Below, piece after piece: positions 32,081 to 41,482 of a stretch of DNA of 64,000 nt. The stretch's first letter is position 1. The number at the start of each line of letters is the position of its first letter. The notes under the pieces are model-generated. The model was not told the origin of the DNA, made no database searches, and saw nothing but the letters and a program-made list of their open reading frames with translations. The position numbers and the translations under genes are program-made. This DNA is from UBA4781 sp963556045 (GTDB lineage: Bacteria > Chloroflexota > Anaerolineae > Anaerolineales > Anaerolineaceae), in contig CAUVYA020000002.1 of the NCBI GenBank assembly GCA_963556045.3, positions 1,798,001-1,862,000 on the forward strand. Direction: 5' to 3'.

Positions 32081-34648
32081 ATGATCTATCACTTTAAGCC
32101 GATTGATCTATTGTTTTTTACAGCTGCCATTATTTCCTTATTAATTGCGATCATCGCTCTTGTACGACGCACGAAACCAGGGGGTGTAGCATTCGCCTGT
32201 GCGATGATTTCTGTTTTTTTCTGGTTGATTTTTCGAGTATTAGAAGGTATCGCTGATACATATACGGAAAAGATATTTTGGGCAAAATTTGAATATCTAG
32301 GGATCACAACTCTGCCGTTGTTTTATTTTGTTTTTGCCTGTCAGTTTAGCCGCAAAGATTCTTGGATAAATAAGAAGAATCTCATTCTTATGTCAATCAT
32401 CCCACTAACCACGCTGATTCTTGTTTTTTCCAATGAACAGTATCATTTGATCTGGTCAACCATAACGCCGGTGTTAGACAATGGAATCAAGAATCTTGTT
32501 TATGAGCATGCTCTTTTTTTCTGGGTCAATTCTATATTCAGCTATTCCTTATTAATGGTGGGAATTGTCCGTCTCATAAATACCTTTCTTAATTATCCAA
32601 GAGTGCATCGAGTTCAAGTGATCATCCTGATAATCGCCACCCTGGTACCATGGGTGGGGAATCTCCTATATTTAGCAGGATTAAGTCCAGTTCAGGGTAT
32701 GGATTTGACGCCGATCGGTCTTGCTTTTTCAGGCATGATAATTGCCGTGTCGCTTTATCGGGGGCAAATATTTGAAGTTGTGCCGGTTGCGCGCAATATC
32801 ATTATCGATAGTATGCAAGAAGGAATTATTGTTGTAGACATTAATGAAAAGATCGTTGATGTGAACAACGCCGCATGCACGATGTTAAAAATCTCAACGG
32901 ATGAAATGATGAAGCACTCTATTGAAGAGGCGCTAGCTGCATATCCTCACCTCCTGGAAAAGCTGAGAGAATCAGAAGAACAAAAAACCGAGCTTTGTCT
33001 GGACGAATATACTCAGACCTATCTTCAGATCAATTCATCATTGATAAAAACAAATTTGAATCCTGCGGGGCGTTTGATCGTACTCCAGGATATATCAAAA
33101 CGAAAACAACTCGAGATTTTCGAACTGGGGCAGCGCAAATTTGCTGAAGCCCTTGCTCATGTTGCGGCTACGTTGAATAGTACCCTTGAATTGGATGTGA
33201 TCCTGGAAAGTATGCTGGAAATTATCCATGAAGTTGTACCACATGATGCTGCCAACATTGCATTGCTGGAAGATGATCAAAGGATGAAATTCGTGAAGTT
33301 GAAAGGCTATGAAAAATTTCGTTCCAGGGAGATCATAGAATCTCTGGATTATTTTGTTAGTGATATTCCTGATTTTAATAAAATGGCTCAAGAGAAAGAA
33401 GCTGTATTAGTCTCAGATACGAAAACATATCCAGGGTGGGTCGCAAACCCGGGAGTGAAATGGATCAGATCTTACATCGGAAGCCCGATTGTGGTTGAAG
33501 AAAAGGTGATCGGTTTCATCAATGTTGATAGCCAAACCCCTAACTTCTATAATCAAGTACATGCACAACGGTTGAAAGTCTTCGCAGATGAAGCCGCTAT
33601 CGCTATCCAAAACGCTCGCTATGTTGAGGAATTAATGCAGCGCAATCAAGAATTAACTATGCTTTATGAAGTTGGAATGGCTATGACCGAAGGACTTGAT
33701 ATTCAAGAAGTTATCAGTGGATTATTCAAACAAGTAGAAAACCTTAAGAATATCGATTTATTCTTATTAGGCTTATTTAATAAGGATAATAAATTCCCTC
33801 TCTATTTGTATAATTCTGAGGATAAATCCACACACAATGTAGTAATAAACACCGATTTGAAAAATGAACTACATAAGCAATTAATGAATATGAAGACCAC
33901 CACTTACATAGAAAATTTTGAGGTGAAAGATATCCCGCCTGAAATAATGAAACTTGAGAATTACCCGATCGAAGAGATGCGTTCTTCCGTCAATATTCCC
34001 TTGATGCAGGCAGGAGAAGATATTGGTATCATGATTGCCGGAAACAGACGAGAGAGAGGATTCAATGAGAAGCAAATTCGTTTCCTCGAGACTATCGCTT
34101 CGCAAGTTGCCATCACACTCCAGAATGTGATCATGTATGACCGCATGAAAGAATTAGCGATTATTGATGAGTTAACAGGAATTTACAATCGTAGATTTTT
34201 ATATCTGGCTGCTAATAAAGAAATTGAACGTTCAAGGCGTTATAAAAAAGATCTGAGCATGATATTGATCGATATCGATCACTTCAAAGAGGTGAATGAC
34301 CATTTTGGGCATCTCGCAGGCGATAAAATATTGCAAAAAATCACGCAGGTAATCCAGAAAGAATTAAGAGGCAGTGACGTTTTTGCACGATATGGTGGAG
34401 AGGAATTTATAATTTTGTTGTCCGACACTGATGGAAAAGCTGCGGCGTTGGTGGCAGAACGGATAAGGTCTAGTGTGGAATTATTGCGTGTGAAGTATAT
34501 AAGAAATGAGATTTCTGTGACTATTAGTTTAGGCGTTACCAGGTTATCTCCTGAACGTGAGACTCTGCACGAAATCATCGCTACAACAGATCAAGCTTTA
34601 TATGAGGCAAAACAAAAAGGAAGAAATCGAGTCGAGTATATCGATTAA
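32081..34648 (+). CDS. membrane diguanylate cyclase with 7TM, PAS and two GAF domains
   Basis: An 855-residue signalling protein. Residues about 1-225 hold seven membrane helices of the histidine-kinase N-terminal 7TM type (GVAFACAMISVFFWL, LPLFYFVFACQFSR). A PAS domain (about 235-345, SMQEGIIVVDINEKIVDVNN), a GAF domain (about 360-515) and a second GAF domain (about 525-690) follow. The C-terminal GGDEF domain starts DELTGIYNRRFLY and has ARYGGEEF near 768-775, an active-type GGEEF that should make cyclic di-GMP. An inhibitory RxxD appears not to be present at the usual place. It starts with ATG 11 bases after GAAAGG. Likely an input module sensing small molecules at the membrane. Confidence 0.88.
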   Translation: MIYHFKPIDLLFFTAAIISLLIAIIALVRRTKPGGVAFACAMISVFFWLIFRVLEGIADTYTEKIFWAKFEYLGITTLPLFYFVFACQFSRKDSWINKKNLILMSIIPLTTLILVFSNEQYHLIWSTITPVLDNGIKNLVYEHALFFWVNSIFSYSLLMVGIVRLINTFLNYPRVHRVQVIILIIATLVPWVGNLLYLAGLSPVQGMDLTPIGLAFSGMIIAVSLYRGQIFEVVPVARNIIIDSMQEGIIVVDINEKIVDVNNAACTMLKISTDEMMKHSIEEALAAYPHLLEKLRESEEQKTELCLDEYTQTYLQINSSLIKTNLNPAGRLIVLQDISKRKQLEIFELGQRKFAEALAHVAATLNSTLELDVILESMLEIIHEVVPHDAANIALLEDDQRMKFVKLKGYEKFRSREIIESLDYFVSDIPDFNKMAQEKEAVLVSDTKTYPGWVANPGVKWIRSYIGSPIVVEEKVIGFINVDSQTPNFYNQVHAQRLKVFADEAAIAIQNARYVEELMQRNQELTMLYEVGMAMTEGLDIQEVISGLFKQVENLKNIDLFLLGLFNKDNKFPLYLYNSEDKSTHNVVINTDLKNELHKQLMNMKTTTYIENFEVKDIPPEIMKLENYPIEEMRSSVNIPLMQAGEDIGIMIAGNRRERGFNEKQIRFLETIASQVAITLQNVIMYDRMKELAIIDELTGIYNRRFLYLAANKEIERSRRYKKDLSMILIDIDHFKEVNDHFGHLAGDKILQKITQVIQKELRGSDVFARYGGEEFIILLSDTDGKAAALVAERIRSSVELLRVKYIRNEISVTISLGVTRLSPERETLHEIIATTDQALYEAKQKGRNRVEYID

Positions 34649-34753
34649 TTCTTAATGTACTGTAAAAAAATTGTAAAATTCAGCAAATAGTAGTTTCCCT
34701 CCCCATAGATGGGGTTATAAATGATAAGAATACGTTGTTTATAAAGGAAAGCA

Positions 34754-35647
34754 ATGGTTACTTATCAATACACTTCTGAAACGGATTTACGTAAAGCTCT
34801 TCTGGATGAAATTGTGCGAGCTGTTGGTTTACCGATCACGAATTTCTGGCGAAAAATGGTCGAAGTCTTGTTCTGGATTCCAATCAAGCGTTTTTCCCAA
34901 CTGGGAGCATATTTTGACAAGATGGTTTACCAGCACGGTTTCAGTAAAGCAGTTGATATCAGTCTGAAACTTCTTGTAAACGACATTAAAATTCTGGATG
35001 ATGTGGCTGTGCCAGAAACGGGACCACTGCTGGTTATATCAAATCACCCTGGCACTTATGATGCTCTTTGTCTGGCGGCTAAATTGCCGCGTGATGATGT
35101 GAAGATCGTTTCGTCTAACATTCCCTTTCTTAAAATCATGAAGAATGCCAATGACCATTTCCTCTTTACTTCAGTGGATAACTATGTGCGCATGTTGGTA
35201 ATTCGAAATGCAATACGACATCTTGAAAAAGGTGGTGCCGTGATCATGTTCCCCAGCGCTCATATGGACCCCGAACCGGCTTTTATGCCAGGTGCTATGG
35301 AAGCACTGGACGAATGGTCACGCAGCATAGAGATCTTTGTGAAGAAGGTTCCTGAGACAGTTATTCAAGTGGCGGTTGTTAGCCGCGTCATTATCCCGAA
35401 ATATCTTGCTCATCCCATAACACGTGTTAGAAAAGGGAGACGGGAAAGACAGAGAATCGCAGAATTTCTCCAGGTGATAAATCAAATGGTTTACAAGAAA
35501 AAATTCAATCAGGTTCCTCTGGTCTCATTTGCACAGCCCTTCTCACTAGAGCAGATCAGCGCCGAAAAAGATATCAATAAACTGCTGCCCTATTCCATCG
35601 CGCGCGCAAAAGAGTTAATGCAAAATCACCTTCCTGAAAATGGTTAA
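34754..35647 (+). CDS. PlsC-like glycerolipid acyltransferase
   Basis: A 297-residue protein of the lysophosphatidate-type acyltransferase fold. The catalytic HX4D motif is NHPGTYD at about 96-102, and the second conserved block is GGAVIMFPSAHMDPEP, where soluble acceptor binding occurs (the usual FPEG is FPSA here). AAAGGAAAG precedes the ATG. No strong membrane helix is present, so it may be a peripheral membrane protein. It is likely to move acyl groups in phospholipid or glycolipid synthesis; the acceptor is unknown. Transcribed alone. Confidence 0.8.
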   Translation: MVTYQYTSETDLRKALLDEIVRAVGLPITNFWRKMVEVLFWIPIKRFSQLGAYFDKMVYQHGFSKAVDISLKLLVNDIKILDDVAVPETGPLLVISNHPGTYDALCLAAKLPRDDVKIVSSNIPFLKIMKNANDHFLFTSVDNYVRMLVIRNAIRHLEKGGAVIMFPSAHMDPEPAFMPGAMEALDEWSRSIEIFVKKVPETVIQVAVVSRVIIPKYLAHPITRVRKGRRERQRIAEFLQVINQMVYKKKFNQVPLVSFAQPFSLEQISAEKDINKLLPYSIARAKELMQNHLPENG

Positions 35648-35807
35648 CAGCCCCGGATATGGCAAGAGAAATAATTTCAAGGCAGCAAGACTGAGCGGAA
35701 TTAATTCTTTGGTGCTAACCTAAGCCGGGTAACAGAAATATCAAAATGAATAATGCTCCTTTGAAGTGAAAGAGTCTTTTTATTGCTTCTTCTGTTCTGC
35801 ATCGTAA

Positions 35808-35813
35808 TATAAT
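35808..35813 (+). promoter_or_regulatory. -10 element of a probable leaderless promoter
   Basis: TATAAT is followed by seven bases and the ATG of the lipoprotein gene at 35821; the transcript would start at or next to the A of ATG. A TTGCTT at 35783-35788 is a possible but distant -35. Confidence 0.5.
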
Positions 35814-35820
35814 CTACAGT

Positions 35821-36540
35821 ATGAAATGGTCTGTCTCCTTTTCCCATTTGTGTGTGAAGCTGGTATGCCTGTTAATTTTATTCGCTGGATGTTTATCTGG
35901 CTGTAGTTTACTGCCGGCATCCTCCGTAGTAGTGAATGGAGGTAGCGGCGATCAGCCAAACGGAACGTTTTATTACGATGATTTTAGCGATAACACATCC
36001 GGGTGGGATCGTTTAGAAACCGATCTTGGAGGAACCGATTATATGGATGGAGCCTATCATATTTTCGTAGAAGAAATAAATACCGATTATTTTTCCACAC
36101 TGTATCGTACTTATGAGAATATTGGTCTGCAGGTTGACGCAATGCGTGTTGAGGGTCCTGTTGATAATAATTATGGATTGATCTGTCGATTTCAGGATGA
36201 AAAAAATTTTTATGCGGGAATGATCAGCAGTGACGGGTATTACGGATTATTTAGAATCGAAAATGGTCAATATACAGTAATTGGTCATGATTTTATGGTG
36301 TTCTCAGATTCCCTTGCACAGTTGGATGGTTCATATACGCTGAGACTGGATTGTTACCAGGACTTTCTTTTTTTGTATGTGAACGAAAAAATATTGGATG
36401 TGCAACAAGATGACACCTTTACGTCTGGAGATATAGGATTAATTGCCGGAAGTTTTGAAGATATTGGAGTACATGTGCAATTTGATAATTTCTATTTGAT
36501 TGATCCCGAAGCAGCCCAAAGCCAGGAAAACCAACAATGA
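35821..36540 (+). CDS. lipoprotein with concanavalin-like (LamG/DUF1080-type) domain
   Basis: A 239-residue lipoprotein; the signal peptide ends with lipobox LSGC (25-28). The mature part (about 45-230) is a beta-sandwich of the concanavalin type, recognisable from FYYDDFSDNTSGWDR, the strand YGLICRFQDEKNFYAGMIS, SSDGYYGLFRIENG, and the end GDIGLIAGSF... VQFDNFYL. Such domains bind carbohydrates or mediate surface contact. It overlaps the next gene by ATGA, so it works with the TolB-like propeller lipoprotein. A related lipoprotein of the same plan is at 53442-54188. Confidence 0.75.
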   Translation: MKWSVSFSHLCVKLVCLLILFAGCLSGCSLLPASSVVVNGGSGDQPNGTFYYDDFSDNTSGWDRLETDLGGTDYMDGAYHIFVEEINTDYFSTLYRTYENIGLQVDAMRVEGPVDNNYGLICRFQDEKNFYAGMISSDGYYGLFRIENGQYTVIGHDFMVFSDSLAQLDGSYTLRLDCYQDFLFLYVNEKILDVQQDDTFTSGDIGLIAGSFEDIGVHVQFDNFYLIDPEAAQSQENQQ

Positions 36541-37535
36541 AGAGACCGATATCAATTATTATCGTATTTTTGTTCATATTAATTATGGCAGCCTGCCAAT
36601 CTCTGCTCTACCCAAATCAAAGCGAGAATGGTGTTGAGGCTACAGCAACAATCTCTTCAACCCAAACCCCATGGGTTACTATTGCCCCCTTCGTGGCGAC
36701 AGCTTCTCCACAAATATTTCCGACACTTGTGATACATGACCTGGAAGGAAAGCTCGTTTTTCAATCTGACCGCGATGAATCCTTCGATATCTTTGTTTAT
36801 GATCTTCTGACATCAGAAATTGTGAAGATCACAAATGATCCTGCTGTGGATGTTTTCCCCGGCGGAGATAGTAGTGGAAAGAAAATTGTTTTTGTGTCTG
36901 ATCGAGATGGAAATCCAGAGATCTATCTTAAAGATGAAAATAGCGGATTGATTACCCGCCTGACTGACGACCTGGCAGATGATATTTTTCCCGTTATTTC
37001 ACCAGATGGGGAAACCATTGCTTTTGTATCCAATCGGGATGGAGATGAGGAGATCTACTTGATGGATATTGATGGTTCCAATGTGCGGCAATTGACTCAT
37101 AATTCCTTCACAGATGGATTCCCATCGTGGTCACCAGATGGACAAAATATCGTATACCAAACAAACCGCGATGTGAATTATGAGCTGTACGTTATGTCTG
37201 CTGCGGGATTGGACCTCATGCGAGTGACAAATGATCCGGCAGCGGATGTACAACCGAGTTGGGGACCGGATGGCATCCGTATTGCTTTTGTCTCAACGCG
37301 CTCTGAATTCGAAGAGATCTATATTTATAATCTGGAAACCCAAACCCTTGAACAAATGACCACTTTTAAAGGGTCAACCGAAATGCCAGCTTGGAGCCCA
37401 GATGGGCGCTACCTGACTTTTTCATCCAATTATCAGGGAAATCGAGATATTTACGTGATGGATGTGGAAAAAAAGGCGATTCTTAAGATCACAGATTCTC
37501 CGGCGGAGGATTTTTATTCATCCTGGTTGCCCTGA
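36537..37535 (+). CDS. TolB-like beta-propeller lipoprotein
   Basis: A 332-residue lipoprotein with lipobox MAAC (Cys20) and a Thr/Ser-rich tether to about residue 60. The body is a six-bladed PD40/TolB-type propeller with repeats of SPDGETIAFVSNRDGDEEIY form, in which blades recur about every 40 residues (FQSDRDESFDIFVYD, FVSDRDGNPEIYLKD, FVSNRDGDEEIYLMD, YQTNRDVNYELYVMS). Acidic D-x-D-G turns may bind calcium. Its ATG overlaps the stop of the preceding lipoprotein gene. Probably an extracellular binding or sensing module; no enzyme motif is seen. Confidence 0.82.
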   Translation: MKRPISIIIVFLFILIMAACQSLLYPNQSENGVEATATISSTQTPWVTIAPFVATASPQIFPTLVIHDLEGKLVFQSDRDESFDIFVYDLLTSEIVKITNDPAVDVFPGGDSSGKKIVFVSDRDGNPEIYLKDENSGLITRLTDDLADDIFPVISPDGETIAFVSNRDGDEEIYLMDIDGSNVRQLTHNSFTDGFPSWSPDGQNIVYQTNRDVNYELYVMSAAGLDLMRVTNDPAADVQPSWGPDGIRIAFVSTRSEFEEIYIYNLETQTLEQMTTFKGSTEMPAWSPDGRYLTFSSNYQGNRDIYVMDVEKKAILKITDSPAEDFYSSWLP

Positions 37536-37820
37536 TCCCCGATCAATAGTTGCATTGCCGCCCGTATGATCATCCGCTTTGCACCAGGGGAAAATATGAC
37601 CGCTGCTTTTTCAATATCCATAATTCGTTGTTGCTAGACAGATGGGTCAGATTTTATTGTAATCCAACTCTATTCAATAGCCAGAAATGGCAGAAATAGT
37701 CAGGAGTGAATTTCTGTGGGAGTAATCAGTACAGGATTAATTTCTAACGATGAATTTCATGTTGAGAAATGATGAAACCTTCTACGTTGAAATCCGTAAT
37801 ATGTAGTGTAAAGGAACAAT

Positions 37821-38048
37821 ATGAAAAAATTATATCGAAGCAGAAATGACAAAATGATTGCAGGCGTATGTGCCGGATTGGCAGATTATTTTGGAATTGA
37901 TCCCACGATTGTTCGAATCATATTCATAATATTAGTATTTGCTGGCTTAGGCGGCATACTGGTTTATGCTATCTTATGGATCATAACTCCAGAGGAGCCA
38001 AAGATAACTGAAACAACCATTGATATTTCGGAGAAAGATCCTGATTAG
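37821..38048 (+). CDS. PspC-domain small membrane protein
   Basis: A 75-residue protein of the PspC family. It starts KKLYRSRNDKMIAGVCAGLADYFGIDPTIVRI, the family signature, followed by one long hydrophobic segment (about 33-55) and PEEP. AAAGGAACA precedes the ATG. PspC proteins in Gram-negatives control the phage-shock response; in Chloroflexota they are usually stand-alone with unknown partners. A second copy with clear sequence similarity lies at 45694. The 285-base gap before it (37536-37820) holds no supported feature. Confidence 0.85.
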   Translation: MKKLYRSRNDKMIAGVCAGLADYFGIDPTIVRIIFIILVFAGLGGILVYAILWIITPEEPKITETTIDISEKDPD

Positions 38049-38055
38049 ATTCCAA

Positions 38056-38481
38056 TTACTCTTTTTTATTTCGAAGTGATTTTGCTTTTTGATAAAGGAA
38101 GATTTCTTCTTCTGTAACAGGCTCAATGGTGATTTGATGTGGAAGGGGTTTCCCTTCCAATGTAACGTGTATAAAAGTAATAAATCCTTCTAATATACTC
38201 TTATCATCTTTTTTTGCCCGTACAAATGCGATCAGGCTGGTTCTTCCGGCATAAACGATCTGACTTTCCAGGCACAGGATTTCACCACGTTTAACAGGCT
38301 TGATAAAGTGCATCCCATGTATCTTGAGACAAACGATTTGTTCAGGATGTGTTAGCATTGCCGCAGCGATAAAACCTGCTTCTACGAACCACTCCGCAGT
38401 TCGTCCGGCATAAAGAGTGCCGTGATGGTTCAAATCTTCATGCTTCACCAGGTGGTATGTGCTGTGTACTCTAGGGTTCAT
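38056..38481 (-). CDS. acyl-CoA thioesterase (hotdog fold)
   Basis: A 141-residue hotdog-fold thioesterase; I chose the ATG at 38481, which gives the normal length and lies after GGGAAGAG, rather than 38556. Its start overlaps the end of the upstream cyclase gene by 11 bases. The family block DLNHHGTLYAGRTAEWFVEAGFIAA (written here in two overlapping parts, DLNHHGTLYAGRT and AEWFVEAGFIAA) corresponds to the N-x-x-G-x-x-x-G-G pattern of YciA-type acyl-CoA hydrolases, and RGEILCLESQIVYAGRTSL is the second strand pair. It hydrolyses acyl-CoA; chain length unknown. Confidence 0.8.
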   Translation of the reverse strand: MNPRVHSTYHLVKHEDLNHHGTLYAGRTAEWFVEAGFIAAAMLTHPEQIVCLKIHGMHFIKPVKRGEILCLESQIVYAGRTSLIAFVRAKKDDKSILEGFITFIHVTLEGKPLPHQITIEPVTEEEIFLYQKAKSLRNKKE

Positions 38482-40099
38482 TTGGTGTTTTTCTCTTCCC
38501 TTTCTTTTCAAGATACATGCGTTGGTCAGCCAATTTAAATAATTCCTCTGTTTCAAAGTTGCTTTCTGCTGTTGCAGAACCCAGAGAGAGGTTGATCCTC
38601 ATACCCGGATTCTCGTGAGCGGAGTTATATCCATTAATATTCTTTCGCATGCGAACGAGAATTTTTTGAACGATGATCTCTTCCTGGTACGGTATGATGA
38701 CAGCAAATTCATCTCCTCCTAAACGTGCGATGATATCTTCCCCTCGAAAATTATCAAGGAGCAATGAGGCGGTTTTACATATAAGGGCATCACCTGATTT
38801 GTGACCGTATGTATCGTTGACACGTTTCAGGTTATCCAAGTCGCCAATGATAATGCTGACCGGGAATTTCCGTCCCCGCGAAAGACGTCTGAGCTCATTT
38901 TCAAAAAAGGCACGGTTGTAAAGACCTGTCATGGAATCGTGCATGCTTAAATAACGCAATCTTTCTTCTGCCCATTTCCGTTCTGTGATATCAAGGATGG
39001 AAATATACACTCGTGACCAATCTTCTTCAGATCCTGTCACGAGAGAAAGACGTACGATCGTATGAATGAGAACATTGTCAAGTGTTCTATGGGTGAATTC
39101 TGTCTCGACCTGATGGTCCCCTTTGTATAATGAAACAATGATATATTGGATCGCTTCTACGGATTGGTCGATAAAAATATTTTCGAAATTGGTTTGTAAT
39201 TGCTGAAGGTCATTGGCTTTGAAAAGATGCAATGTGGCTTGATTCACATCCAGGATATTGATCAGGGAAGCGAATTCTTTTTCAAGCCCCTGCATTTTTT
39301 CTAAGAATATTTGAAGATCATCTGCCGTGGAAAACTCAAGATTATTAACAAATTCCTTTAAACCAGAAAAATCCAATTCCCACATTGAAATGGGTGAGTC
39401 GTGGAATAAACTGCGAAAGCGAAGTTCACTTTTTATTATGGATTCCTCAGCTCCTTTTCGATCAGTGATATCGATGTACATACCAAGCACTCCGGCTATA
39501 CGATTTTCAATCATGATCGGGACACCATAGATTTCAACATCCACCAGACTACCATCTTTCTTCTTCCGTTTTCCTGCACCATGGATTTTTCCACCACTTA
39601 ACACTTGTGAAGTGAATTCATATGCTTGTGGTATACATTCGTTCGGAGCAATAATTTCGTCCAGGTGCCTGGATTTCACCTCTTCTTCAGTGTATTGAAA
39701 AAGGTTGCTGAACGCTTCATTTACCGATATGATCTTCTGATGTTCATCCATTGTGACCAGTGCGACTGGATTGTTATTTATTAGAGATTCAAAATAGATT
39801 TTTTGTTCATTGATCTTTTTCGAACGCTTTACAACTTCTTGTTCCAGATACTTCTTTTGTGCGATTAAAAAGACACCTTGCTTATAAACAACAGATATGA
39901 TCATAATGATGATGGGCAGGACATCAATCAACCACATCAGTGGATTATTCTTGTGTATATAGATCAGGGACGTGACGGAGAAATCAAGATCTAGAGCAAA
40001 TAACTCGATAAGAATTACACAAAATAAAATTATGGCACCGAGTGAAAAACCAAGCAAAGCAAGTTTAACAGTTTCTGTTTTTGAAGATTGATCAGACAT
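38471..40099 (-). CDS. membrane diguanylate cyclase with two PAS domains
   Basis: A 542-residue protein with two membrane helices (about 12-35 and 55-72), a coiled coil, PAS 1 (about 100-215, NPVALVTMDEHQKIISVNEAF, with the PAC end GVLGMYIDITDRK), a second PAS-like segment (about 225-375, ending VYISILDITERK) and a GGDEF domain starting HDSMTGLYNRAFFE. The active site is ARLGGDEF near 458-465, a canonical GGDEF expected to make cyclic di-GMP. An extended loop in PAS 2 is poorly conserved. It is the first gene of a two-gene unit with the thioesterase. Confidence 0.87.
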   Translation of the reverse strand: MSDQSSKTETVKLALLGFSLGAIILFCVILIELFALDLDFSVTSLIYIHKNNPLMWLIDVLPIIIMIISVVYKQGVFLIAQKKYLEQEVVKRSKKINEQKIYFESLINNNPVALVTMDEHQKIISVNEAFSNLFQYTEEEVKSRHLDEIIAPNECIPQAYEFTSQVLSGGKIHGAGKRKKKDGSLVDVEIYGVPIMIENRIAGVLGMYIDITDRKGAEESIIKSELRFRSLFHDSPISMWELDFSGLKEFVNNLEFSTADDLQIFLEKMQGLEKEFASLINILDVNQATLHLFKANDLQQLQTNFENIFIDQSVEAIQYIIVSLYKGDHQVETEFTHRTLDNVLIHTIVRLSLVTGSEEDWSRVYISILDITERKWAEERLRYLSMHDSMTGLYNRAFFENELRRLSRGRKFPVSIIIGDLDNLKRVNDTYGHKSGDALICKTASLLLDNFRGEDIIARLGGDEFAVIIPYQEEIIVQKILVRMRKNINGYNSAHENPGMRINLSLGSATAESNFETEELFKLADQRMYLEKKGKRKTPNEP

Positions 40100-40746
40100 A
40101 AGATTGGTTTCTCAATTTCTTATAAGGTATTGAACTATAGAAAATGATACATCATTTTAGGTGGAAATCAGATATCGAAGTTCACATTTTTAAACGAAAC
40201 AAAAATTTTGTAGGTCCATTAAGCAAAAGCATTTCGATTATTCCAGACCATCCCCGTTTTATTCCAATACTACCAGCAATAATTTGGAATTGGATAAGGA
40301 TGGAGGGGTATGAGTTGAATGAATGGTAATAATATGATTACTGATCGCACTTATTTTTCGAAGGACTGCGCAATTGATTTTAAGATTCACGCTGATATAT
40401 CTGATGGCATAGCTTTAGTGATTGACAGCTGGATTACTTTGTCTGATCTATATGGCATGGCAGAAATATTCTATAAAGTCTACTCGGGTTAATCTTCTCG
40501 TGAGATTTATCGATAGAAATGGGTTAGATTCATAAAAATCCAACTGAGAGAAGAGAAACTGATTCCTGGCATGGTGTGTTTGTACTGTATTGAATTTGAC
40601 CACAGCAATAATTTAGTTGTGTTTTTTCATTAATTGAATCTGATATACTAACCATACATTGTTCGGAGGGCGGAAGCCATATCCCTGATATGGTATTGTT
40701 CGATTTACTTATTCTCAATTCTTATAATTTAATTTATAAAGGTATC
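40100..40746. other. long intergenic region with a possible small ORF
   Basis: About 650 bases between the divergent cyclase and methyltransferase genes, AT-rich and without a clear gene. The best frame is ATG 40334 to TAA 40492 (52 codons, ending AEIFYKVYSG), without a convincing ribosome-binding site; it may be a decayed gene. A TATACT at about 40641-40646 may be the -10 for the methyltransferase unit. No tRNA, riboswitch or repeat was recognised. Confidence 0.4.
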
Positions 40747-41478
40747 ATGAAAAAGAATAATTCCTCCAATGAGCAGACTCATGTCATCGCGGCATTCACC
40801 GAACTGGCTTCTTCCTATGAAAATAAAATGGACTCAGAACTGAACTTATTCTGGGGCTGGTCATATCAGGAATTAATTGATACTCTGCTTAAATCAATTT
40901 TTGATCTTGATCACAAAAAGGTCCTTGATCTGGCAACCGGGAAACTGGTGATTCCTCGCGCTATACAATCGACATGTCCTCAAGTAGAGCAAATCGTGGG
41001 ATTAGATATTACTTTCCGTATGCTGCAATTAGGAAAGGAATCGGTTAAAAAGGGTTCTTCCATCGACCTGTTATGTGCCTCTGCCCTGGATGTTCCTCTG
41101 GAGAACAATACATTCGACTTGATAACCTGTGCGCTTGCGACCCATCACATGGATGGTAAGAAACTGTTGTTAGAAGTGTATCGCATAGTCAAACCAGGAG
41201 GTTCTATCATTATAGTGGATGTAGGAGCGTCTCGATTCTGGATGAATCCGATCGTACAAAAGATCATTAAAGTTCTGGCTTTTATTTATTTTTTTATCAG
41301 AGAAGGAGGTTCTCGCGCGTGGGCGGAAGCAAGCGCCCTGCCGAATATCCGTACGGCGGCAGACTGGGAAGAAGAATTAGAACTGGCTGGTTTTCAAAAT
41401 ATTCAGATCACAAGATTAAAATCGCGGCGTTTATGGATACCGGATCCAATATTACTTCATGCGAAAAAGGAGATTTGA
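40747..41478 (+). CDS. class I SAM-dependent methyltransferase
   Basis: A 243-residue methyltransferase. The ATG at 40747 follows AAAGG; the upstream ATG at 40690 adds an unsupported hydrophobic start. SAM-binding motifs: VLDLATGKLVIP (motif I, although the GxGxG loop is reduced to ATGKL), GLDITFRML (motif II), and FDLITCALATHHM followed by VYRIVKPGGSIIIVD (post-I and motif III), like UbiE-type enzymes. A hydrophobic segment near residues 165-182 may touch the membrane. The product overlaps the GH3 gene, so both likely modify the same small molecule. Substrate unknown. Confidence 0.82.
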   Translation: MKKNNSSNEQTHVIAAFTELASSYENKMDSELNLFWGWSYQELIDTLLKSIFDLDHKKVLDLATGKLVIPRAIQSTCPQVEQIVGLDITFRMLQLGKESVKKGSSIDLLCASALDVPLENNTFDLITCALATHHMDGKKLLLEVYRIVKPGGSIIIVDVGASRFWMNPIVQKIIKVLAFIYFFIREGGSRAWAEASALPNIRTAADWEEELELAGFQNIQITRLKSRRLWIPDPILLHAKKEI

Positions 41479-41482
41479 TAAG

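Noticed and set aside
31875..32084. A 69-codon ORF before the 7TM cyclase
   Set aside because: No ribosome-binding site, overlaps the likely promoter and the next start codon, and the sequence is not protein-like.
36600..37535. Annotation of the propeller lipoprotein as true TolB of the Tol-Pal system
   Set aside because: No tolQRA or pal genes, it is a lipoprotein, and the genome type likely lacks a standard outer membrane.
40144..40329. A 61-codon ORF in the long gap
   Set aside because: No ribosome-binding site, no recognisable pattern.
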